Assembly (NCBI GenBank): GCA_963693085.1 | Contig: OY856409.1 | Location: 522,481,803 to 522,545,802, forward strand | DNA from: Alisma plantago-aquatica | Taxonomy: Eukaryota; Streptophyta; Magnoliopsida; Alismatales; Alismataceae | Direction: 5' to 3' | Length of the DNA stretch: 64,000 nucleotides | In this document: one piece after another, positions 36,400 through 48,376 of the stretch | How positions within the stretch are numbered: the stretch's first letter is position 1 | Layout: every line of letters starts with the position of its first letter | Made by a program: the position numbers and the translations under genes | The notes under the pieces: generated by a model | What the model saw: the letters and a program-made list of their open reading frames with translations, nothing else | Databases searched by the model: none | Told to the model about the DNA's origin: nothing

Positions 36400-36547
36400 G
36401 GCGCGTTGCGCCAGACACTGCAGGTGTCACAGAGGGCATGTTATGCCAACAGAGGGTGCGCTGCACCATAGAGGACACTTCGGTGTCAACAGAGGGCACG
36501 TTGTGCCAATAGAGGGTGCGCTGCACCATAGAGGACACTTCGGTGTC
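36400..36547 (+). repeat. Array of eight perfect hairpins in the 3' LTR of element A
   Basis: Stem/loop/stem: GGCGC/GTT/GCGCC (36400-36412), GACAC/TGCAG/GTGTC (36414-36428), GGCAT/GTT/ATGCC (36435-36447), GGTGC/GCT/GCACC (36455-36467), GACAC/TTCG/GTGTC (36474-36487), GGCAC/GTT/GTGCC (36495-36507), GGTGC/GCT/GCACC (36515-36527), GACAC/TTCG/GTGTC (36534-36547). Linkers are mostly A/C-rich ending AGAG. Every stem is five perfect pairs. It lies about 0.67 kb (insert removed) before the LTR end. Confidence 0.92.
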
Positions 36548-36608
36548 ACAGAGGAGGACTTATTGTATAATGGTGGCCATAATCAGATAAAAATTGTAAG
36601 TAAAAGAT

Positions 36609-38851
36609 TGTTGGGTTTTAGGGGAGGCAGAGAAGGCAGCGGAAACAAAAATTTTCTCCTCCCAAACCCAGAACAAGGAAACGCGTCAACGTCTATACAA
36701 TAGGGAGGGATGGTTTGTGGAATCATACCTTGTCCCGAGGCTTGCTCAGTGACAATACCTCAAGCCTTGTGTGGTCTTCACCTTCGGTCTTGGATGGTGT
36801 CTGTGCAGCTCCTGGTCGCACCGGGACTGACGACTCCTGGTCTCACTGGGACTGTCAGGACTGACAGCTGTCCTCTGAGCGGCAAAAATCTCCCTCCTCT
36901 GAAGTAGTCCACACGGACCACTTGGAACTCCAATCTCCTTGTACTACAAGGAATTGGAAGGAGTCACACCCTCTTGTCAGTGTACTAGTCGCCGAAACAC
37001 TCTCCTGCCATGAGTCGCTTTCTACAGTTGTCTTTCCCTTACTGTGCCTCCCTTATTGGGTAGCACTTGGTCGGGCTCTCTCGGTTACCAAAACCAGAGA
37101 GAACGACAACTTTATAGAGCAACTGGTTGCACTGATATGTGTTTTGAGAAGCCCCCAATACCCCTATATATAGGAGGGTCATGGGACATGGTTCTCCATC
37201 CTGGGCAATGCGGGACTAAAGCAGGAGTAGAAGGGTTCAAGATTTTCCACAAAAACAACCAACTGCGTGACCTGAACCGATCGTTTCATTTCTGAAACGG
37301 TTGGTTGGGGACCTGAGCCGGTCGGTTGACACCTCAACTGATCGGTTGGGACACCTCAACCGGTCGGTTCACTTCTGAACCGATTGGTTCGTGGCCCTGG
37401 TCAGTTCCCGATTGAATTTTCCTCTATTGTTTCTAATTGGTACCTAATACCAATCCTTGTTCCAATCAAATTGGGCAAGTGAAATAAAAAGAAATTTCTC
37501 ACCAATCTTACTTTCACAACTTGCTCGGTTGCAACAGTTGAACCGATCGTTTCAACACTTGAAGCAATCGTTTCACCCTGTCCATGAGCTGATCGACTCA
37601 CCACCTGAGCCGATCAGTTCACCAAGCTCAGCCGATCGGTTCATCACATGAGCCGATCGGTTGGGAGTGCAGATTGTGCAGAATCAGTCATTTGCAATTT
37701 CAATCAATTTGATACTCCAATCAATGTGTCCAACACCTTGAACATTATGACATTGAACTATCAATTAATTGAGTGTTTAATTGAACTACTAAACTCCTTT
37801 AGCAATCAATCTAAACCTTATTTGTGGACAAAATCCTCTTCCAGGTTAAATCCTATGTGTGTGACCCTACATGTCCTTTTCACGTTGGCAGTGAAAGTCC
37901 ATAACACTTACGACTTCACAAGCAAAGAGTGGTGCCTAGTTACACATCAGTGCTACCCAAGTGAAATAGAAAGTTGGAGAACAACTTTCAATCCTACAAT
38001 CCGTGAATGGTGTTACAGCAAATGTACAATTCCTTTGTCACTGATATCCCGAATGAACTCGAGGCATGGAATAATCATCCTGTCAACGTTCATTCACTTT
38101 CTTGATCTCAGAGCAGATTAGAAGAGATATGTATGACATCAATATCACATACTGATTCACACATGTGTGCGTACACCTATTTCAATCCTACTCATCAAGT
38201 GGCCTTGGATATCAAACTCCCTTAGGAGGGACAAATACCATATCTATCACTCACCCCTCAAAAGCCCCATGTGTCAAAGCCACCCAATCATCACCTTTAT
38301 AACAACCCATGTTTCAAGACTGCATTTGATGATGTCAAAGTGTACCCAATGACATGTGTTGAGTGTAGTGATTTCAGGTCAAAGAATCACATTCACCACC
38401 ATCACTGTGAGTACTGACTGTGACTACCATGTCATGGTTCCATGTGTCAAACTCACGGTGGGTCTGTCCGATACACTTGTTCTCTAACAAGTACCTATGT
38501 GCTTGGTTTGATATCTCTATATCATGACTAATGGGATTCTGTCTTCAACCAACACCACAATCTAGTCTTGTGTGTCATTGTTGTCTATCTACCTTCCACA
38601 GTGACATCCGACTAGGGACATAACAAGAATGTACAAACTCTTAGCATCCGTATGATCTCATCGTTCAGGTCCTGAACCTGAAAGCATATGTCATTGAGTA
38701 TTGTCATTCTCTAGACATTCAATCTGTTCTATCACTATCTCATATGACTGAACCAAAAGAATTGGAAGCTTGCCTTTGATGTTTATCAAATCAATCTTAT
38801 TGTATCCCACCAATCATCCCATGATTGGCTCTCAGGGCATACATACCAACA
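36609..38851 (-). repeat. 3' LTR of element C
   Basis: Minus strand starts TGTTGGTATGTATGCCC. TATA box CTATATATAGG (minus, about 37163-37173). Two palindrome clusters lie upstream of the TATA at about 37270-37392 and 37538-37660, built from degenerate AACCGATCGGTT units every 20-24 bp. Confidence 0.9.
37270..37660 (-). repeat. AACCGATCGGTT-type palindrome clusters, U3 of element C (3' LTR)
   Basis: About six units in each of two clusters, separated by a non-repeat stretch (37393-37537). The consensus AACCGATCGGTT is a perfect 12-bp palindrome. Twin clusters are in the 5' LTR at about 44152-44272 and 44418-44543. Confidence 0.85.
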
Positions 38852-38864
38852 GACTCCCATTTGC
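38852..38864 (-). other. Polypurine tract of element C
   Basis: Minus strand GCAAATGGGAGTC directly before TGTTGGTATG of the 3' LTR, the usual TGGGAGxC form of plant copia elements. Confidence 0.8.
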
Positions 38865-41800
38865 ACTGCGAGCCAATCACCCTTGAATCATATTCATAGT
38901 GATCTTCAAACATGTCCCACACGTTTCTGTGCTCTTGTGCTAACATAGTGAGCTATGGCAACACCTTGTCAAAGTCAGTATTAATTGCATGTCTCACATA
39001 TCTTCGTTGTACGTCACACGTATGAGATGGAGTCACCGTAATATGCGATCCAATATTCCTTTGCTAACCTTTAGCCACATTGCATGATCAAGGATTCCAT
39101 ACTTGTCATCAATGACCGGAATATCTATAAGTTCATCTCATGAACTTCCAGATCCATATAGTATCCACTGTTGTTCTTTAACACACAGATACTCATCATT
39201 TCCTTTTAAATGGTTTCATTGGAACACTTCCAATTATCAACAAACTTTCACTTTTATATATCCTATATATATTTTGCGATTAATTTTCTGTCCTTTTCAG
39301 AAGTTCACATCAATGTAACTCTTTACATAGAACTCTTCCTTATCTCCATAGAACTAGTACTTCTCAAGTACTTATCAAGTTCTTATGGTTTCCAGTAACC
39401 CTTACTGGAAGTAGACATACATCCATTCGTCATGTCCCACATACGAGTTATCAGGATGAGCACATCATATTGTCATGTCCTACATACAAGATGATGAATT
39501 CCTTTTATTCTTGCCATGTCCATACATGCAAGATAATGGGATGATTACATACATGATAGATCCATATCTATTCTCAGTGTTCCCATTCTTCATAAGAATT
39601 GGACACTTGGCCTTGGGATACTAACTCCATGTAACATGGACAAGTTTTCTCCCATTAAATCTGTGTACACTGAACCCTTTAGTATAGATTGCCAATGTAT
39701 GCTATCTCTTTTCCAGGTCAAGAGGTTTTCGAGAACTATCTCTATAGATCTCTATTCCTATCTCATAAGAAACATCTCTATCTTCCTTAAAGATAATTTC
39801 CACTTTGGATTTCCATTCTAGAACATTTCCATTTCACATCAATATGTGGAATGTGAATACGCTCCCACTAAATCACAGATCCCTTCTTTATCTTTGACAT
39901 ATCAGTCAAACCCTTTGACTATATCATTAAAGTAAAGATCCAATTCTGAGTTTCTTGTACTCAATCAATCACATTGATCAGTCCATTGCAACTTATAGAC
40001 TTCATTTGCATTAGTGGATTCATAAACCTTATAGGTTGTGTCACGTACACATCCTTGTTTTATTCCTCATAGGAATGCAGTTTTAGTATCCATATGCCAA
40101 ATGTCTTAGTCATTAAGTTGCAATCAACAAGCATCTTCCTTCTCAAAATGTTATCCATGTGTCTTAACACTTAAGACTTATTCACACTTATGGATTTCAT
40201 CCCAATGAGTGCTACCATCAAGGTCATACCTTATGGTTTACATGGAAGTCATTTAGGATGTAATGGTCATCTACAATAACTCAAAATTCGGTTCCTCTCA
40301 TTCATCTAGATAGTTGACTCATCACATGACCAACTCATCATATAGTTGATCGAGATGTATCTGTCAAGGATATAAGAATTCACAACTTCTTGTGATTCTT
40401 AATGTCCTTTATTAGTGTAGGGTATTCTTTATTTAAGAAGAATTTAGTTATTTGATAAATATTCTCTAACTCCTTAGAGTATGATTCCCTTTTTGATTTA
40501 GACATCATTATGCCTTAATCATGAGCTCACTCTGATACATTATCATAATCACTCATAAGGATCTCAAACATTTTTGGTCTAAGTATTTCATTCATTGATC
40601 TCATCAAGAATTATCAATTTACCAAATTTGTACTTCATCTATGATATTCTTGAACACTTCAAGATATTCATATTGGTATTTCCCTAAACACCTTTTGAAG
40701 TATTAACATTTACTCCAATAGGTATGTAAATACATCATATGTATTATACCTAATTGGATAATCATTCTCCCACTATCATTAGTGAAGATTGATTAATCAT
40801 GTACAAGAGATTCATGTCTCTTACTGGTTCTCTAACCAAAAGAGTCTAGATTTATCCATCACATGGAAACTAGAAATGAATTTCTTATGATTTATGCTAA
40901 TTTGATTGTTTGAGTTATCAATAACTTTAGGTATCATTTTATCTTATGCATACCAAGTACCACAAGATAAATAAGGCATTGCCACAAAGATCATATCTTT
41001 ATAATTGAAACATCAACTTTATTAATTGCCATCATTGTCATACAATATGCAAAAATAAAGTATTTCTATCTATTGGCAATATATGAAATAGCAGTTCTCA
41101 ACTCTATTTCGTGCCCTTTAGGTTGAAATAAACTGAAAGATACTCCTATCTATGGCAGCAACACTTGCCCCAATAATGAGTACTTCTTTCTCGGTCCTTT
41201 CACAAAGGCCATCACTGCTTTGTGGATCTTGCATATCATATATGACATATCCATATCTGGGTATCATATACCTCAGATAAAGACGCGGTTCATTTCATCA
41301 TACCTTAGGTGGAGATCTCCATCCCCTACTTCATCTTCTTTTGTTCTTTCAGATATATAGGGCAATTCCCTCATACACCCTTTCCCCATGTGCCTTGAGG
41401 CTGAAGACGGCTTGGATTGCTGGCTAGCATCAGAACACTTCTTTGCTTTGCCCTTGTCCTTTCCCTTAAGAATTACCTTTTCTTTGATCACATCAAAGAT
41501 TATGGTTTGTCTTTATTCATCTTTGCCTCTACTATCCTTATCATGTCCAACAACTCTGTCAACGCTTGTCAAAGTTGTTCATGTTGTAGCTTACCATGAA
41601 TTGTATGATTCTTGCAACATTTGCAGTATCATACCAATAGCCAACTCTTGGCTCAGAGGGAATCCTTCTTAGTCAAGTTTTCCACATACCCAATCATATT
41701 GAGTGCGTGAATACCTTACTGGATCTTCTTCTGTCATGACATACTAGTACAGTGTCCTTGAGACATCATATGTCTCATGTTGTCTCTGCAACTCATAGTT

Positions 41801-43471
41801 CAGAGAACACAACATCAAGCACTCCTCATCAATGTCATCCTTGGTATGCTTCCATAAGCATACTTTCAATCATTGATGTGGTGGGATTGAGTTCATCTGG
41901 TCTTGGTATAACTAGGACTTAGAGCTTTCGCTCTTTGATTGAGAACACTTCTCATCATCCTAACCAGTCGTGGAATTATTCCCATTTAATTTGTTGGTCT
42001 CAAAGACTGATCACAAATAAAGTGATTATTGTTGATTAACCATTTATTTTAACAAAAGGAAATATATGTAATTTTAGTCCAAAACTCTTTTGACTTTATT
42101 TGATTGATTTGAAAGGTTGATGATAAAAATTAGGCCTTTAATTAATTATCGCTCCCACAATTTTAGTTCAAATTGATAGCCCTCACCATCAATTCGGAAG
42201 ATTGCAGCATACAACCTTCTAGTGGGCAAGATCCTGAAATCCTCTAAGTCATGGACCGGCTAGGGATGTCACCCACAACTTAGATCTCTCAGGTAGGCAA
42301 ATTTTTCCAATTGCATCATATGCAACTCTTGATAAGATGTCATATGCAACTCCTTGCCATGATCATCTCCATGCCTCAAGGTGCTAGATCCTGTCTAGGT
42401 CACCTTGTTAAGTCTGACCCAAAGCCAACACGATGAATATGCACCCTGCTAGGGAAGACCCACACATTCATCCTTAACTCTTCCACGAGATAGATGGTGC
42501 ACCATGCTAGGGCGTGCCCACACTTGGTCGATCAAGCTTTTCACGTGTGTCGCATTTGGAAGGCATCTAAAACTTAATATATAATAAGGGATTTGGTTTT
42601 ATATACATATACATATCCAATCACCACAATACATAGTACATATCATATACATGCTATATCCCACAGAAAACATGCAAAATGACAAAAGCGATGATTATGG
42701 CCATCCTAATGTGATTCCTTGAGCAAAGAGGAATCACGGTCATCTAGGTCTACATCACATGCAACCTGTACAAGATGAACTCTGTGCTTTGCCTTTCAGG
42801 GTTTGATCAACTCATCACATGAATGATCGGCTCGCCAACAGACTGGTTGGATGGGTGCCACCAGCCGATCGGTTGGCTCCTCCAACCGATCGGTTCGCCT
42901 GGTCATCGTGCATCTCATCATGGCCGCCACCCTCTCGTCTCACTCCTTGAACCGGTCATAAACTGATCGACTCACTCCTTGAACCGATCATCTCGAACGT
43001 CAACCGATAGGTTCACACCTTGAACCGATCGTCTCAGCTGTCGTCAGGATGTCCTCCGTTCTTTGACATAACAGGAAATAAAATTCTATCCTATTTTACA
43101 TTGTAAAAAGAGAAACCTCGAGTTACATCCGAGGGGAGCAAAGGTAGGAAAGAAATCTCAAATTATTTCGAGTTACATCAATAATAGGAGAAGGAAGATT
43201 GGTGCGCAGACCGAGATGCAAGCAACTACATACAACCATACACATATAGGGTTTATTGGCCATAACCACGCTATACATCCACCACAAAACTCATTTAAGG
43301 GTGACGCGTATCGAGTGCATTAATAATACATATCATATATGTAAATTGGGATTTGTGGATTTAGGATTGGACATGCATAACGCCAATTTTATTCGCATCG
43401 TATGTAATAAATAAAGGCGACAAACCAAAATTGATCATATCGATAATCCCTAAAGTATAGAGAAGTTGACG
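38865..43471 (-). pseudogene. Ruined gag-pol region of element C
   Basis: No frame longer than about 95 codons. Recognisable scraps on the minus strand: a Lys-rich gag C-terminus and decayed nucleocapsid knuckle at about 41491-41330, and an RT block HMDTKTAFL followed by a stop where Asn is expected (about 40065-40100). Weak copia-like wording continues towards 39300. Integrase and RNase H motifs could not be identified. From about 41990 to 43470 the region is non-coding leader with a further palindrome cluster (42800-43045). Confidence 0.65.
42800..43045 (-). repeat. Third palindrome cluster, leader of element C
   Basis: About ten degenerate ACCGATCGGTT-like units, the same motif as in the U3 clusters, but 440-690 bp downstream of the primer site in the untranslated leader. 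Confidence 0.75.
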
Positions 43472-43472
43472 T

Positions 43473-43485
43473 GGCTCTGATACCA
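43473..43485 (-). other. Primer binding site (tRNA-iMet), element C
   Basis: Minus strand TGGTATCAGAGCC, one base inside the 5' LTR. Confidence 0.92.
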
Positions 43486-43486
43486 C

Positions 43487-45730
43487 TGTTGGGTTTTAGG
43501 GGAGGCAGAGAAGGCAATGGAAACAAAAATTTTCTCCTCCCAAACCCAGAACAAGGAAAAGCGTCAACGTCTATACAATAGGAAGGGATGGTTTGTGGAA
43601 TCATACCTTGTCCCGAGGCTTGCTCGGAGACAATACCTCGCGCCTTGTGCGGTCTTCACCTTTGGTCTTGGATGGTGTCTGTGCTGCTCTTGGTCACACC
43701 GGGACTGACAACTCCTGGTCTCACCGGGACTGTCGGGATTGACATTTGTCCTTCGAGTGGCAGAAATCTCTCGCCTCTGAAGTAGTCCACACAGACCACC
43801 TGGAACTCCAATATCCTTGTCCCACAAGGAATTGGAAGGAGTCGCACCCTCCTGTCAGCATACTAGTCGCCGACACACTCTCCTGCCACCAGTCACTTTC
43901 TGTAGTTGTCTTTCCCTTGCTGTGCCTCCCTTATTGGGTAGCACCTGCTCGGGCTCTCTCAGTTACCAAAACCAGAGAGAACAACAACTTTACAGAGCAA
44001 CTGGTTGCACTGAGCTGTGTTTTGAGAAGCCCCTAATACCCCTATATATAGGAGGGTCATGGGACAGGGTTCTCCATCCTGGGCAATGCGAGATTAAAGC
44101 AGGAGTAGAAGGGTTCGATATTTTCCACAAAAACAACCAACTGCGAGACCTGAACCGATTGTTTCATTTCTGAAACGGTCAGTTGGGGACATGAGCCGGT
44201 CGGTTGACACCTCAACCGATCAGTTGGGACACCTCAACCGGTCGGTTCACTTCTGAACCGATCGGTTCGTGGCCTTGGCCAGTTCCCGATTGACTTTTCC
44301 TCTTTTGTTTCTAATTGGTACCTAATACCAATCCTTGTTCCAATCAAATTGGGCAAGTGAAACAAAAAGAAATTTCTCACCAATCTTACTTTCCCAACTT
44401 GCTCGGTTGCAACAGTTGAACCGATCGTTTCAACACTTGAAGCAATCATTGCACCCTGTCCATGAGCTGATTGACTCACCACCTGAGCCGATCGGTTCAC
44501 CAAGCTCAACCGATTGGTTCATCACATGAGCCGATCGGTTGGGAGTGCAGATTGTGCAGAATCAGTCAATTGCAGTTTCAATCAATCTGATACTCCAATC
44601 AATGTGTCCAACACCTTGAACATTATGACATTGAGCTATCAATTAATTGAGTGTTTAATTGAACTACTAAACTCCTTTAGCAATCAATCTAAACCTTGTT
44701 TGTAGACAAACTCCTCTTCCAGGTTAAATCCTATGTGTGTGACCCTACATGTCCTTTTCACGTTGGCAGTGAAGGTCCATAACACTTATGACTTCACAAG
44801 CAAAGAGCGGTGCCTAGTCACACATCAGTGCTACCCAAGTGAAATAGAAAGTTGGAGAACAACTTTCAATCCTACAATATGTGAATGGTGTTACAGCGAA
44901 TGTATAATTCCTTTGTCACTGATATCCTGAATGAACTCGAGGCATGGAATAGTCATCCTGTCAACGTTCATTCACTTTCTTGATCTCAAAGCAGATTGGA
45001 AGAGATATGTATGACATCAATATCACATATTGATTCACACATGCGTGCGCACGCCTATTTCAATCCTACTCATCAAGTGGCGTTGGATATCAAACTCCCT
45101 CGGGAGGGACAAATCCCATATCTATCACTCATCCCTCAAAAGCCCCATGTGTCAAAGCCACCCAATCATCACCTTTATAACAACCCATGTTTCAAGACCG
45201 CGTTTGATGATGTCAAAGTGTACCCAATGACATGTGTTGAGTGTAGTGATTTCAGGTCAAAGAATCACATTCACCACCATCACTGTGAGTATTGACTGTG
45301 ACTACCATGTCATGGTTCCATGTGTCAAACTCACGGTGGGTCTGTCCGGTACACTTGTTCTCTAACAAGCACCTATGTGCTTGGTTTGATATCTCTATAT
45401 CACGACTAATGAGATTCTGTCATCAACCAACACCACAATCTAGTCTTGTGTGTCATTGTTGTCTATCTACCTTCCATAATGACATCCGACTAGGGACATA
45501 ACAAGAATGTACAAACTCTTAGCATCCGTATGATCTCATCGTTCAGGTCCTGAACCTGAAAGCATACGTCATTGAGTATTGTCATTCTCTAGACATTCAA
45601 TCTGTTCTATAACTATCTCATATGACTGAACCAGAAAGAATTGGAAGCTTGCCTTTGATGTTTATCAAATCAATCTTATTGTATCCCACCAGTCATCCCA
45701 TGATTGGATCTCAGGGCATACATACCAACA
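43487..45730 (-). repeat. 5' LTR of element C
   Basis: Minus strand TGTTGGTATG...CCCAACA. TATA box CTATATATAGG at about 44041-44051 (minus). U3 palindrome clusters at 44152-44272 and 44418-44543. Very similar to the 3' LTR, with only scattered substitutions. Confidence 0.9.
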
Positions 45731-46373
45731 AAGATACCTTAGTTTAGAGCATGCTCATAATCTCATACATGAGTATGATGATAGGGAATCAGATAAGATA
45801 AGTATGACCCAAGCACTTTGGTGTAGGTCTTGAGATCCATGCACCGGGGTACATGTCTCCAGAATAAGATAAGGTAGAAAGATAAAGATTCAGATTGAGA
45901 AGAAGATATTTTATGTTTCGGTTTACTCACAGTTTGATGTTAGTTCATGTTTATAATACCCAATTTCAACTCTTAGCAATGTACATTTCAGAATACTCAT
46001 GCCACTTACTCTAACGACTATTATTTTCCCAATGCATGGCTGGGGACGTGATGTTTGTAGGTTTTAGAGCAGCTGAGTATTAAAGGAACAAGTAAAGGTC
46101 TAGGATATTTCCAAGCTTGCCTAGTGGGGTGCCATCTACCTAGATGATCCAGAGTATTGATTATTATGAACTTATGCATAAACATGATGTAGTTTTATGT
46201 TGACAAAAAGCTATGTACGAATCGATTTTATAGTTTGATAAAGTGTTTCATTTACTTTTATTGCAATGGCTATCATGTTTGTGACACTCCCAGAAAAGAA
46301 AAAAAATATAGCTTCCGCTCATGCGTTATGAAAATTTGGGTGTTACAATACTTGAGGACTAGTATGTTTTAAG

Positions 46374-46383
46374 TTTAGGGTGG
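46374..46383 (+). other. Polypurine tract of element T
   Basis: TTTAGGGTGG directly before the 3' LTR start TGATGTAGCCC. Confidence 0.65.
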
Positions 46384-48371
46384 TGATGTAGCCCAATTTT
46401 AGGGCTCCATTTTGTACCATTTTGTACTTAAATCACATCTAAACATGTTAGATTACAAGCTATTTCCCCTAATATGTTTATCATTGCCAAATGTGCTTAC
46501 GGATGTTTTTTGCACTATTTTCAGGTACTTGGACCATGCCTTGGATGGATGAGAGATAAGGAAGGAGTTCTAGGGCTCCTCCACTCATGGAGGGGTCTAA
46601 AGAATGCCCTAAAAGCTCCCTCAACCTACCCCAATGGCCAAGAGTCGTCATCAAGAAATGAAATCCATGAATGATGAAGTTTGAAGTTCAATTGACTGAT
46701 GCAGACCCCAACATGGCCGTGGTGAACAACCAACCCTACCTATTTTTTACACTATTTTTCCTTTTCTACCCCCACTTACCCTAGTGCCTCCCCACCACCT
46801 ATATATACATAGGTGGTGTATGGGGCACGAAGGTTAACTACCCTATAGCTCCTCCCATCCTCCATTACTCCTCTCCACCTACTCCTTGAGCATTTAGTGC
46901 ATTTACCTTGCATTTATGCTCTCCACCCACCATTTCCATCTCCATTCCACCTTGGAAACCTAGTTTTCTAGGTTTTCCTCCATAATCCCCCATATCTTCA
47001 TGCTCATCTGCACCCTTGGAGGAGAGAGGATGTCCCCAGTAGCAAGGAGGTGAAGAAGAAGGCTACTTCCCCGAGCTCCATGGAGTTTCTTCCCCTTCTT
47101 CCCCATTCTTTTGCCATTTCTTTGACTATGTGTAGCTAAGCCCCTAGTGGTGGGCTATTTGGGGATAAAATGTGACTTTGATACCATGTTGGGGGAATTT
47201 TGGCTTGTAATGAACTTATTTTTATCAATCATGATTGCTCCATGCTTTTGTCTCTTATCCCATTGCCATTTTTGTGATTTATGCTTTTTGCTATGAATTG
47301 CTTGTTTGATAGTGCTTGATGATACCATGTTTCTAGGAGAATTGGGATGCATGTGGCAATCTTAGGAATGACTCCTAGGTCCCAATAGGGGATCCCTAGC
47401 TAGCCCCCTTTGTTCCTACATGCCTACACCCTCTCATACTACTTGGTATGAAACCTAAGTTACTAGTATAAGTGGGATTTATGTGATTTCCTAGGGTTTT
47501 CTAAAGGCTAGAATGGCTAGTGGCATGAGGTCAAATACCCTCATCTCTACTCCCATCTCTACCCTCGGCTCTCAATTGCTCAATACCACTTATCCTAGAA
47601 ACCAAGATTTGGCTAATCCTATTAGAATTACACCTAACCCTAGTCTTCCACTACTAGTATAGGGTACATTCTAATAGCATTTACCTTATTGTTTAGTTTG
47701 GTAATCTAGATGAAAGATGATAACCATTCTTGTCCAATAACCTCCCCCCAACTAATATTAAATTTACATCCCCAAATGGCCCACCTACCTTAATCATCTT
47801 ATTTAAAACTCAACTTGCTATGTTTGCTTGCTTATTCTAGTATAGTCTAGTTGTTCTTGCTTAACCTAGTCAATTGCTTAGTTGTGATAATTAAAGTTAA
47901 TTTAGATCTTTTCTTGCTTTAGTGGTTAACTTAGTTTCTAAATTTCTCCTTGCTCATGTAGTGCAGTGTAACTTACCTTTGTTCTTACTTAGTTAGTTGG
48001 TTAACCTAGATTGTTATACTTGCTTGTTTAAGATAACTTAGGTTCAATTCTGCCTTTCTTGATCGCTCACTTAGATTAATCACAAAACAAACCCCGTTTA
48101 AACCCTTCAACCCTAGACTCCGCATTAAGAACATAGCCAACGCTAACATAGCTCTAGTTCGCCCTCTATCTCTGAGGATTGACCCTTACACTTGCCAATC
48201 ACCTATACTACAATAGTAACCCGTGCGCTTGCGGGTGATCTATTTGGTTTTGCGATCGACTTTTGTTAGGATTAATATAAATTTGAAAGATCCACCGTGT
48301 GTTCCGATCTCGTGGGGTACATCTAGTCAAGTCTTATAAGCTAGTGTGTAGCACCTCTGGCGGGTGCACCA
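46384..48371 (+). repeat. 3' LTR of element T (1988 bp)
   Basis: TGATGTAGCCC...GGGTGCACCA followed by TTACC. It is longer than the 5' LTR because it keeps about 46870-47550. TATA inverted repeat at 46793-46818. Confidence 0.88.
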
Positions 48372-48376
48372 TTACC

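Larger units (their letters stand above)
36609..45730 (-). mobile_element. Element C: decayed Ty1/copia retrotransposon
   Basis: 9.1-kb insert with an AAGAT duplication (36604-36608, 45731-45735). LTRs 36609-38851 and 43487-45730 (2243 and 2244 bp) start TGTTGG and end CCAACA. The primer site inside the right LTR and the PPT inside the left LTR give minus orientation. The internal 4.6 kb has only fragments of gag and RT, full of stops. The near-identical LTRs contrast with ruined coding DNA, so it probably moved while already defective. Confidence 0.9.
25838..46347 (+). mobile_element. Element A: giant-LTR, coding-free retrotransposon
   Basis: Bounded by TGTAACATCC and GGTGTTACA with ATACT duplications (25833-25837, 46348-46352). 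LTRs are 25838-30290 (4453 bp) and 31029-46347 (about 4.45 kb once a LINE and copia element C are removed). The internal region is 738 bp, with a primer site and PPT but no gene. It must have been mobilised by another element; the PPT context and iMet site point to a chromovirus. Confidence 0.9.
31029..46347 (+). repeat. 3' LTR of element A, split by two insertions
   Basis: Collinear with the 5' LTR in three pieces: 31029-32729, 34459-36608 and 45731-46347. Breaks are the LINE (17-bp duplication) and element C (AAGAT duplication). A 150-codon open frame at 31869-32321 in the GC-rich leader is shortened to about 43 codons in the 5' LTR by indels, so I do not call it a gene. Confidence 0.9.
21109..48371 (+). 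mobile_element. Element T: Athila-like non-autonomous LTR retrotransposon
   Basis: Bounded by TG...CA ends and a TTACC target duplication, inserted in element B. LTRs are at 21109-22494 and 46384-48371, with a tRNA-Asp type primer site, a degenerate gag-like reading frame and no protease, RT or integrase. Without the nested element A (25838-46347) the internal region is about 3.4 kb. It would have depended on an autonomous Athila/Tat relative for enzymes. Confidence 0.85.

Noticed and set aside
36400..36547. CRISPR-like regular repeat spacing
   Set aside because: The repeats are 13-15 bp hairpins with 2-8 bp linkers, not repeat-spacer units, and this is plant nuclear DNA.
36710..38352. Many 60-157 codon plus-strand frames, repeated at 43588-45501
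   Set aside because: They fall in both LTRs of element C, antisense to it, with no protein resemblance.
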